In this document: positions 1 to 9,562 of the stretch, one piece after another
Layout of the letters: each line of letters starts with the position of its first letter
Position numbering within the stretch: position 1 is the stretch's first letter
Assembly (NCBI GenBank): GCA_027943335.1
Contig: BSBK01004089.1
Coordinates: 360,001-424,000, forward strand
DNA length: 64,000 bases
Direction of reading: 5' to 3'
Source of the DNA: Chamaecyparis obtusa
Lineage: Eukaryota > Streptophyta > Pinopsida > Cupressales > Cupressaceae
Position numbers and translations under genes: made by a program
The notes under the pieces: model-generated
Seen by the model: only the letters and a program-made list of their open reading frames with translations
The model's database searches: none
Told to the model about the DNA's origin: nothing

Positions 1-165
1 CTCAAGCTTGCATCCCAAATAGCTTCTAATGTTTTCTAGGTGTAGAACTCCATCTGGTATAGATGATAAAGCTAACTTAGGGTCTTCCTCCAAGGGTTCT
101 ACTAGTTCCCTTTTGAATTTAGATCTATACTTATCCCTTACATTATGAATCAATGAAACATCCAT
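1..165 (-). CDS. N-terminal fragment of ORF2 of element A, unknown function, cut by window edge
   Basis: An ATG at 165 opens 55 codons that run off the left edge. The frame contains SIPDGVLHLENI, which lines up with TPTGIMHVEDI near the start of ORF2 in element B (15.8 kb) and with SIPLG near the start of ORF2 in element C (23.85 kb). It lies downstream of a zinc-knuckle gag-like ORF on the same strand, the same gene order as in B and C. I do not recognise the protein, and it has no retroviral pol motif. The start is chosen because the homologous ORFs in B and C begin a similar distance before the shared motif, but an earlier start in the same frame cannot be excluded. Confidence 0.45.
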   Translation of the reverse strand, partial: MDVSLIHNVRDKYRSKFKRELVEPLEEDPKLALSSIPDGVLHLENIRSYLGCKLE

Positions 166-612
166 GACTTCTACAAATTCCTTAACCGATTTAGAGAACT
201 ACCAAGTAAAATACCTCGATTCTGTGATTTAGGGCTTGTGTAGATTCAGCACGAAAATCCTTCACCAAATCCTTGCAAAACACTTTCAATCACTACTCTT
301 TGATTTCCTTAGAACTTGTATTCTCTTTGATGCTCAAATATTACCAATCATAACCTTTTATCATTTCAATCTCACATAGATTTGACATCACATTCAATTC
401 CTTTACCGCTTCTTTCCAAAAAAAACTATTTTTGCTTACCTACAAAACTTAAAACTTCTTGTGACCTTGCAAAACATAATATTTTTCTATGCACTCTTAA
501 CCATAGCATCAATACATAATATACTACCTTGTATTAACTGCGCAAGACTCAATTCATCATATATCAACTTCTACACTAATCTAAGTTCCTATTCTATTGT
601 AATTTTCATGAA
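166..612 (-). other. Spacer between gag-like ORF and ORF2 of element A
   Basis: No convincing reading frame on either strand. By comparison with B and C, where an untranslated stretch with TATA-like and AACCCTA-like sequences precedes ORF2, this is probably the ORF2 leader. On the minus strand it carries AAGCCCTAAATC upstream of the ATG, a weaker version of that motif. Confidence 0.35.
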
Positions 613-1901
613 TTAAGTACTTTGAGATGGGTTATGTAGAGATTCATTCTTACCACTTGATACTTCACTTTTCTGGTTAACTTTAGTGCTGAATGTGTCT
701 CCTTGATCTATGCTTTTAACAAACTTCACTTCTTCTGAATTACTACAACATCCTTTCTGACTGTTACTTGCATCTTCATTTCTCCTTGCATGACTTCTAG
801 GGTTAGGATTAGGATGAAAAACTCTATTGTTCATTTTGCAAAACCTTGTTGTATGTCCAATCTTGTTACATATCTAACAAACTATTCCATTGTTTCCATA
901 TCTTTGTCCAGGTTGATTGATCTATGATCTGCAGTTTCTAGAAATGTGTTTGACTTTGTTGCATCTATAACGTATACTACTCCATTTCTCCTATTCATAT
1001 CTTTAGTAGGTCTCTTATCTACATGGCTAGTATTCCTAAACATTCTACTACTATTATTATTCTCAACAAATTTAGGTTTTCTACATTCAATAGCTCTATG
1101 TCCAAAACCATGACAATTATAACAATAACCATTAAGAGGTTTAAATTGCTTACCTATGCAATCTTTCATCATATGACCAAAAGTATTACAAGTAAAGCAT
1201 CTACCTTTAAATTCTCTTTGTATACCTTTAGGTGACTCCTCTTGCTTAGGTGGTTCTTCTTCTTTAGGTGTATCTTTAGATTTGTCAATTTCATTAGATT
1301 TCTTTTCATCTATGCTTTCAAACATTTTCAGATCTGGTTCCTTGCTTTCTTCATTTGCTTTAGATGTGTTGAATCCAAGACCAGTTTTATCATAGAATGG
1401 TTTTTGATAAGACAATTGTTCATCAATATTCTCACTAGTTGAATATAGTCTTTCAAGTTGCTTCTTAGATTGAGTCAGTTCACCTTGTACAATTGTATTG
1501 TATTTCTCAAGTTCGGCATACTGCAAATTGACTTTCTCAAGTTTAGATTTTACTTTACCAAGTTTAGATTTTAGTCCTTCATTTTCAAGCTTTAGATTTT
1601 CATTCTCAGATCTCAGATTTGCTTCATTCTTGCCATTTCCATCTTTCAGACTTAGCTTTAGATTTTCTATCTTCAATTCATGTTTAAGGATCTCATTTTC
1701 TTTTTCTAGGTTGTCATCACAATCTTCAATTTGAATTTTGGATTCCTTTTCTAATTTTAGATCTTCCAACTTGTTTTTCAGTTTCTTAATGAGGTTCTTT
1801 GCATCATCATATTTTCATTTTAGAATGTCTCTTTCTTTAGTAAGCATATCAATCTGTTTAAGAGCTTCTTCAAGATTCTTCTGTAGCTGATCCATATCCA
1901 T
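613..1901 (-). pseudogene. Truncated gag-like protein of element A (coiled coil plus zinc knuckles)
   Basis: Starts at an ATG at 1,901 (MDMDQLQKNLEEAL), resembling the start of the equivalent ORF in element B. After one TGA the frame is open from 1,769 to 882. About 110 residues are Lys/Glu/Leu-rich coiled coil, followed by a TGLGF motif and an acidic/Pro linker. Two intact CX2CX4HX4C knuckles follow: CFTCNTFGHMMKDC (1,158-1,199) and CYNCHGFGHRAIEC (1,083-1,124). A frameshift follows, and two more degenerate knuckles lie in another frame, the last being ICNKIGHTTRFC at about 845-880 with a stop in its first half. The layout matches the C-terminal half of a SIRE-type copia Gag; no capsid-like N-terminus is present. 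The product would be a nucleic-acid-binding, self-associating protein. It is broken. Confidence 0.75.
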
Positions 1902-1958
1902 AGAGATCTTACTCAAGCTGCTAGGCTTTCCTTGAATGATTCTTTTCCAAGTAACTAA

Positions 1959-1970
1959 GTTCTAATACCA
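1959..1970 (-). other. Primer binding site of element A (initiator Met tRNA type)
   Basis: The minus strand reads TGGTATTAGAAC, two bases from the LTR end and close to the canonical copia PBS TGGTATCAGAGC. It places the internal region of element A to the left. Confidence 0.75.
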
Positions 1971-1972
1971 AT

Positions 1973-3189
1973 TGTTAGAAATAGGGAATAATGAGAGGGT
2001 GGGTGAATCAGTATTCTACAAACTTTTACTTTTTCCCAATTATGGATATAATAGATTATCTTAATGCATGCATAACATAGAAAACTAAACAATATGCATA
2101 GCAATAAAACAAATGAACTCATAACACATTATTTCTTCTCGAGGAAACCCTAGCCAAGGGAAAACCTCGGTGGGGATGGTACCCACAAAGATTGTATTAG
2201 CATTTAAACCTGCAAATGATTAAAATATACAGGAAATTCATTGAACACAAGACTCATGTACTCCCAACAGCTGCATCCAGCACAATTTAAATGCTAAGGT
2301 ACTAAGGCTTCAAGCCTTCTTCACTTTGAGTAAAACTCAGGAGGGTTTACCTTTGTCAAATGCTTCTACAAATCACTATAAAATTGATCTATGTACTTGG
2401 ACATAGTCAAATACAGTCAAGTAACATACAAATAAATTAAATAGAATAGGTTTTGATGTTTTGGTAGTGAAAAGATGCAAATCAAGGTAAAACCAGTGCC
2501 TTATTCATTGGGTCTGAGTAAAAACTTAACATCTATAGAATCCTATTAATCACAAAAATATTGGAACTCAAATGAAATGCCTAGTAGTTCATTATCCCAA
2601 TTCCTAGCCCTGCCATCAAATTTATGTATAGATCTTTAATTCCCAGAGACCTCCCTAAAGATTTACTCTCTTCTTGAGATAAACTTTGAGTTAAACCCCT
2701 ATATTCATCTTATGAACAACACATTAAAGAGCCTTACTAATTAATGCATAAGAAAAACAAGGAATCCATACACAAAGACAGCTAGAGATAGCAATGAAAT
2801 TCCAATGTATTTGTATTAATTTTCAACTATATCCATACAAATATCAACAAAAACTTTGAAGAAGTCAGATTCTATTTTCAGTACTTTCTTTACAAAAACT
2901 TTCACCACCCTTTCAAAAAGAGAAAAAACTTTCTATTTATACCTCTAGCCATCTTGGAATCCTTGAAAGGATGCAACAAGCTTAAGATGGCTAGGAAAAT
3001 GACTTTCACTATAGACAAAAAGTACAAACCATAATGACAATGACTGGAAAAATATAAAGTAGTTCAAAACTACTAGCACCTTCACAAGTGGCACTTTTGT
3101 TTGAAGATATTTTAGAGTAGTTACTTGATTTGTTTCATGAATAATGACCACCATTATAGGATAACTTACATCATCCTTTGTTTGGTACA
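1973..3189 (-). repeat. Copia-type LTR, minus orientation
   Basis: On the minus strand it starts TGTACCAAAC and ends ...TTTCTAACA, i.e. TG...CA, 1,217 bp. The end carries TGATTCACCCACCCTCTC, the terminal motif shared with the LTRs of B, C and E. A TATA box (GGTATAAATAG) lies at 2,933-2,943, and an inverted GTGGG...CCCAC element preceded by an A-rich GAAAACCTC-like stretch at 2,161-2,186. A PBS flanks it on the left and a PPT-like stretch on the right, so it can be read as the 5' LTR of element A and the 3' LTR of the unit to the right. The left boundary is firm; the right one is less so. Confidence 0.65.
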
Positions 3190-3204
3190 TGCTCTCCCTA
3201 GAAA
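3190..3204 (-). other. Candidate polypurine tract next to the 1,973-3,189 LTR
   Basis: The minus strand reads TTTCTAGGGAGAGCA directly before the TGTACC LTR start. It is purine-rich but weaker than the PPT of element C. If real, the LTR is the 3' LTR of the element carrying the 3,229-6,699 frame. Confidence 0.4.
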
Positions 3205-3228
3205 TCTAGATCAAGTGCCATGTGTACT

Positions 3229-6200
3229 TTATTCTTCTTCTTCCAACACTAGGATAGCTGGCTTCTTCTTTTTCCTCTTTGTCATTTCATCCCATGCTGC
3301 CACATCATCATCAGATGGCCAATTGTAGGCCTACAGTTCCTGTAATGACTTGATCTGTAGGTCCCACATGGAATCAGTTATACCTTTAACCTATGCCATA
3401 AATCATATGCAATCACCTTCAACCTTAAATAAACTATCAATTATACCATTGCATCCCTCCAAGTCTAAGGCATTGTCACTATTAAGGAAAGCTTCTTGTT
3501 TAATTATCAAATGATCCATTGATGTCTTCCATTCATCTACACTAATTACACTTCCATCATCACCATACACTAAAGGCAGGTACTTACTGTAGTCCTTATC
3601 AAACATAGCCAACTTGGCTTTTATCTGGTTAGACTTTCCTTTAAAAAACTTTGAGACAACGCTCACCAAACCAATCTTTTCATATACTTCTATCACTACC
3701 TCGGGGATATCGGGCCTATGCTCCTACAAAGCATCAAGCTTCTCAAACAATAAGCTCCTCCCTGACCATACACTATAGAATGTCTCCAAAGTGGTTAGTG
3801 ACTCATTCACCTTATCATTGACCTTGTGCAATAGACTAACTGATTGATGGACTGACTCCATCTTCTCCTTTATTCTATTTTGCCTATATTGCACAATCTT
3901 TGTTATGGTATCTAGGGATGCATCCAATCTTATTTTCTCTAAGTCTTTAGCAAGCTTATCAGGAACTTCTACATCTATTTGAGGAGGAGCATCAATTTTC
4001 AAAGAGGGGGGAGGGACTACCTTTGAAGCTTCTTCAAGCTTGGCTTTCAAATCCTCAAGTTCATCCTCCATCTTTTTAATCATCATAAGTTTTAGATACC
4101 TATCCTTTGCAACCTTCATTGAATTCTCAAATGATTTGTCATACCTCTCTAAAAATTGGATGGTTTTGGCCTCATTGAGGTGGGAAAAGTGTACAACTAC
4201 CTTTGATACCTCAAGATCAATAGTGTTTTGCACAGTCCAGACAATCTTGTCTCCCTCCATCTTATCTTCAATGCTTACTAAGGCTAGCTTCTGAGTTCTA
4301 GGGGCCATAGACCAAAGTGCAACAACTTGTGATTTGGGGTCATAACCACTCCCTCTAATTATGTCATCTATCTGCACTTCATATGACAAGCTTCCCTCTG
4401 GCTACTTTCTAATTTGATCAATGATGAAGGCAGAGGTCAAGTCCCATCCAGGAGTTAGAAGCATGCTGCTTGATTTAACTATCTCTCTTGCCTCTTCCAT
4501 AATAATCCTCTCAAGACTGGGATCATATGATGTTAGGGCCCTCATAGTTTCCTCACTTGGTTGCATTTCTTTAGGCAAGGACCTTCTCACATCATCTTGC
4601 TTCCTCCAAATGAGGAAATCCTTAAATTCTTTTCTTTTGATGAACTAGTCATCACTGAGAAACTCTTCTTGATAAAGTTTGCTTTCATCTGTTCCCATCA
4701 ATAAGGTTAAATCCCCTTCTTCTTTTGATACAATTTTCTTTCCATCCCTAATGGCCTTTCTCATTTGATGGTGATAAGCCCTATTACCAAGCACAAGAGC
4801 TGAAGCAATATCAACTACCTTCTTTTGCTTTCTCACCTTTGAAGACTCACCAACTTCAAGCCTCTATTTTTTCAAAGGTGGCTCAGAAGTAGCCCCTTGT
4901 TCCTGTTGTTCTTGAGTCAAGTCAATTATTGGTGCATCCTCCCCTTGAGGTGGGCTACTACCCTCTTGAGATTCATCAGTGAACTCCTTAGGCTCAAAAG
5001 TAGAATAATCTCTTGGCACATCCAATTTCACCTCAAGCATCCCCTCCAGTTGGTTAGACGGGGTGCCATGCATCTCTATCATCTTTTCCATTCTTTGCAG
5101 ATATGGGAGCTCAGGGAAATAACCATCAAAAGGAATTCCTGCCTTCTTCAGTCTGACCTCTATGTCCACAAAATCAAAATACTTGGTCCATCTTCTTCCT
5201 GCTTCATCTAAGTCCAACATATTTCTTATTACATCCTCCTCATCTAGGCCCTCATGCTCTCTGATTGTTCCAATGTTAGGAATCAAAGTCATCCTGGCAA
5301 CCCTGATGAAACCCTCAGAATCAACATACTAGCAAGTACCTATAGCCATTTTGAAGTGATTGAGGTAGCTACTGACCTGGTCTAGTGCTCTTTTTCCAAT
5401 CAAGAAGCTACCAATTCTGAATTGCCTCGGTGTGAAGGTACCCTTCCTATGAGGTGCAAGGTGCTCTTTGTCAGTCCATATTAATTACCAGATGAATTCC
5501 ATCATAGCAACCCTAGGAGGTGCAAACTTAGGAAGTAAGTGTGGAGGTTGGGGGCAACCATAAACTTTGATGATTGTGAAGGTGTTCCCTAGGTAGAAAT
5601 CTCCCCAATTGTGGTTTCCTAGCCATTTATCCTCAAATTGCATCGGCCTTAACACCCTCAAAACCTTGGTTGACAACCTTACCATATTTGGTCCCAACAT
5701 CTAAAGAATTGGATGGACAAAATAATTTTGGAAGACAGAGAAGTTACACTCATTGGATGTATAATTCCAGGCTCTTAACCAATATTGCACTGGGTTAGGA
5801 TTACCTTTAAAAGAAGTCCTTATTTTCAACATTATTGCATCAATTTTATTGACATGGTGGTATAAAATTAAATGCATAAGGAGGGAATAATGCATGAACT
5901 TAATAGGTCTTTTATTCTCCTTAACAGACACAAACCCCTCATGCATCCTATCAATTACATACTAGATGTAATCATAATCAATATTGGTGAGAGAGTTTTG
6001 AATATCTAAGATCATCATTAATAGTTCAACAAGAATGTTCTCTTCATCACCATCTATTCCTAGAACCCTACACAACCCATGACACAAGAATTTCATATAG
6101 TGACACAAGGATGAAAATAGATAGGGAGTATTCATACTTGCCAGGAGAGGGGCTATGTATTTACCCTGCTTGGGCATATGTCTGACTATCTAGCTCTTTA

Positions 6201-6699
6201 CTAACCCAATATTACTACCATATTTCTCCTTTTCCCTTTTCAAATCTATTTCAGTGGATGAAGAAGCATAGAAATCAAACATCTTTATGAAAGACCCCCT
6301 ATCCAAGGAAATAAAAACAAACCGTTCTTCACATCTAATGACCCTAGAGATGGGGTCATATAGCCTAGCCAATTCAATGATTAAATCAACATCTAAGAAC
6401 ACATCAGGCACTATTAGCTTTTCCATTTCCAATGCCCAAGCATTACAAACAAGTATATCCTTATGCCTATTTTTATAGAAGTATGAGAATATAGTAAAAC
6501 TCGAGTCAGAAGGCATGATAGGGTCTCTACATTTGTCCATAAGGTCCTCAAATGCCATGTCAATGGCCTTCTTGTTTTGACTTGTACCAGGAAGAAGCTT
6601 GACAAACTCATCTGAATAATTTGGCTTTCCCTTTTCTTCTTTGCTCTGCTCTTTTGTAGCTCCATTGGATGATGCAACACTCACCTCTGGATGACTCAT
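3229..6699 (-). pseudogene. Giant retroelement-associated frame (element D), ~1,156 codons, unknown function
   Basis: From the ATG at 6,699 to TAA at 3,229-3,231 the minus strand stays in one frame, interrupted by 11 in-frame stops (6,190, 5,962, 5,701, 5,485, 5,329, 4,864, 4,645, 4,402, 3,724, 3,403, 3,391; low coordinate of each). No frameshift is evident. Nine of the 11 are TAG. The N-terminal half looks globular and partly hydrophobic (for example FMHYSLLMHLILYHHV near 5.87 kb). A charged, Pro/Gln-rich linker lies near 4.9 kb. The region 3.8-4.1 kb is a Lys/Glu-rich coiled coil. The tail ends in KKKKPAILVLEEEE. No zinc knuckle, protease, integrase or RT motif is seen. It does not clearly align with ORF2 of B and C, although the order globular - charged linker - coiled coil is the same. 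I do not recognise the family. It could also be a captured host gene. Confidence 0.6.
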
Positions 6700-7139
6700 T
6701 TTGATGGAATAGAAATTTGTAGCACTGCAACCCTCTGCACTTACTTCTCTCTACTTCAGCACCAATAATCACAATTGTCTTCAGAATAATTAAGCACAGA
6801 AAGAAATGAAGTCCTGTCTATATAGCCTTGAGAATTGAATGTGTACAATAGCTAAATCACAATGAATCCTGGCTAAGTCACTTCTGCATTCAATTTTAAA
6901 TACTACCAACTTTCAAATTAGGCTAGCCATGGTGTGGATGCTGACAGGATGATTAAAAAAAATAAAAATCGCAAGAGCAATGATCATAGATTTTTGCATT
7001 AAAACCCCTGATTAATGACAAAAACCCTCGTTAAAACCTGATTGGATAGCTTTTTACTTTTTTCCAGCTTGGCGAAGTACTTTATCCATGTTGCAATGGC
7101 TTAAAACATTAATTGACATGAAAACTTAACTAGACATGA
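6700..7139 (-). promoter_or_regulatory. Leader of the 3,229-6,699 frame with TATA-like box
   Basis: On the minus strand GGCTATATAGACAGGAC lies at 6,811-6,827, about 120 bp before the ATG, a plausible plant TATA box and start spacing. The rest has no ORF. Promoter activity is inferred from sequence only. Confidence 0.35.
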
Positions 7140-8560
7140 TTCAGAGATCCAGTGAACAAAGGAACTCATGTTCTCTGAAAGAAATTCTAATCCAGGGTTA
7201 AGATTGGAGATCCAGTGACAAGGCCATTCACAAAATCTCAAAAATATTTCTTAACTCATGACTTCATCTGGAGATTCAGCGACCACCATTGATCCCAGAG
7301 ATGATCAATGGTCGTTAGACTATCCTTGACAACTCACCATGACCCCACTGCAATCAGAGATCTAGCGACTAAAGGAAATCTCACATTCTCATAACACTCT
7401 TAATAACCATGGTTATACTCAGAGAACAAGCAACCAAAGACTTCACCAATTCTCACAATCATTTCCTTAACTCAATAGTCATCTGGAGAATCAGTGAACA
7501 AAGGATTTCATAAACCCATGAAACATAACAATTTGACCATAGTCACATCTAGAGAACCAGTGAACAACCAAATCTCTTATTCTCAAAAAGCTAGAGTTAA
7601 CTCTCGATTTATCTCATGATTTAGCAAACAAGGCTATCTCACATTCTCAAAAATAAATGCTTAACTCTAGTTAGGCTTTGAGATTGAGCAAACAAGGTTA
7701 TCTCACATTCACTGAATGCTAATCATACCTTAGGTTATGTCTTGAGATTATGCGCTGACCATAGATCATAGGATGAATTGGTGGTTGTCACTAATTTGCT
7801 AGATCCATTAGATCTTTACCTTTTAATTATGAGAATCAGTGACCAAAGGATTCACTTAATCCCCCAAGGTCATCAAACTTAACCTTTATATTCTAAGAAT
7901 TCGTGACTGAAAAAGACACATCCCAACTTTGCTTTGTTTGCCAAGTTGCTGAAATATTTGGAGCATCACTATCTGATTCTGAGATCCCGTGAACACTTCA
8001 CTCACGTAGTCACCAAATAATTTAGAGCATTTCCATTTCTTCTCGAGATCAAGTGACTGGATTAAACTTTATCCCCCACCAAATTTCTTTGTCAAATCTG
8101 CCAGACTTAGAGATTATGAAAACATGACTCAGTCACTAGATCACCAAATGTCTTTGTGTAGGACCTAGTCTTTGCAAGATCAAAACATGACCATCAATTG
8201 CAAAGATGATCAATGACATTCATTGGATCACTTGAAGATATTGAACTTAGCCTCCCAATTAAGAGAATAGGAGATAACCGCCACATCAAGTCACCAAATG
8301 TTTCAAAGAAACTGCCAAGAATCAAGTGAATAGGAGATTACACAGTCATTGAATCGCTGGATGTTAATACTAATCATGACATAAACTAGGAGATTCAGTG
8401 ACTAAGGGAAACTTAACAAAAGACTCAACACCATCACTAGTTCACTAGAAGATTTAAATACAAGGAAAAACATTGAGTGACTTAGCGAACAAGGAAAAAG
8501 ACTGTGTGCAAAAAGGAAAACTTAAGTGACTAAATATGTAATGTGCGAATAGACAAAACT
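7140..8560. repeat. Degenerate ~65-bp minisatellite, about 20 units
   Basis: Units begin with a core like GAGATCCAGTGAACAAAGG. Starts I can place: about 7,144, 7,206, 7,270, 7,357, 7,422, 7,486, 7,551, 7,614, 7,680, 7,744, 7,828, 7,896, 7,980, 8,043 and 8,108, with weaker units to about 8,500. Most steps are 62-68 bp and a few about 85 bp. The period is not a multiple of three and no frame stays open, so it is noncoding. Core variants include GGAGATTCAGCGACC, AGAGATCTAGCGACT and GAGAATCAGTGACCA. Confidence 0.7.
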
Positions 8561-8740
8561 AGGGCACACTCAAGATTAACCAAAGAGTTAACCAATTTAG
8601 GGAATCAAAATCTAAGGCAAGGGTTTAAAACACAAATATGACAAGTTTTGATAAGCTCTAAAAATCCTAAGCCAAATGAAGACACGAGTAGAGACACTTA
8701 AAAAAAGACCTGGAGCATAAACCTCAGAAAACCTAAAATA
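8561..8740. other. Unassigned stretch between minisatellite and LTR remnant
   Basis: No ORF, PBS or clear repeat seen. Probably internal leader or the lost end of the LTR to its right. Confidence 0.3.
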
Positions 8741-9562
8741 TAACCAACAGAGCCACTAATCACAATTATCCTATTAAGGATGTTGACCCTATTAGGAGCC
8801 TATTACATGCATATAGTGTCTCTGTCCTGATTAAGGGACTATAGGCCTTGTTAGAAGCCTCAACTCTGCTACGAGTTGGTAGTACAAAATATGATTACCA
8901 GATGAGCCCACTGCCCAAACAAGTAATATACAATATTTACTGATTACAAAATAGGTCAAGGTACATAACCTTATACTTCTTGTAACTTCACATCAATGTC
9001 TCTTCACTTTCTTTTTCACTATCGCTATTACAACTTCATCTACTACTTTTCATGTACTTACAATTATGTCATTACATCTCTTTATACAAGTTATTAAGAT
9101 TAATAAATCTTACAGTCGGCTTGTCATAAGAATTATACAAAATATATCTTTAACCAAGGGTTAACATCTAGGATGTCATCCCTTTATATTTTTAAGATAT
9201 TATTTTGATAAACAAAATAATCCCTTAACTCTTTACCAATTCTGTCTTGTCGGCTTAACACTGTCTACAATAAAACTATCATAACTTCTTCCGTACATGC
9301 CATACTGACTTGCACTCTCAAGTGAGCCTTCTATAGTTACCATAGCATCTATACATTCAAGTATGCAAGAACTAAACTTACTCCAATCAACATCGCTAAT
9401 CAAAACTATCTTCGGGTACACTGGCAAAAACACTGTCTCATACTTAGACAATTTTGCATTGTGCTTTGTCATACTTGCTCTCTGTTCTGTGTGATCTTTA
9501 TGTAGATCATATGTTTCCATAATGACAACATCTATGTATCTAACTCAGCCAAATTTCCAACA
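8741..9562 (-). repeat. LTR remnant, minus orientation, related to the element B LTR
   Basis: The minus strand starts TGTTGGAAATTTGGC at 9,562 and soon has TGTTGTCATTATGGAAA. The B LTR has the same order (TATTGGAAAG, then TGTTGTCATTATGGAAA at its far end). CCTATTAGGAG-type motifs occur at the opposite side of both (8,787 and 17,787 areas). The R-U5 part and PBS are not recognisable, so the left boundary is approximate. The abrupt switch to chromovirus RT at 9,563 marks the right boundary. A short open stretch at 9,233-9,520 lies inside it and is not a gene. Confidence 0.5.

Noticed and set aside
7140..8560. CRISPR-like spaced repeats
   Set aside because: Repeats are degenerate, units lack constant repeat/variable spacer structure, and the sequence is plant nuclear DNA.
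9233..9520. 95-codon minus-strand ORF
   Set aside because: Lies inside an LTR remnant, no protein features, next to the LTR terminus.
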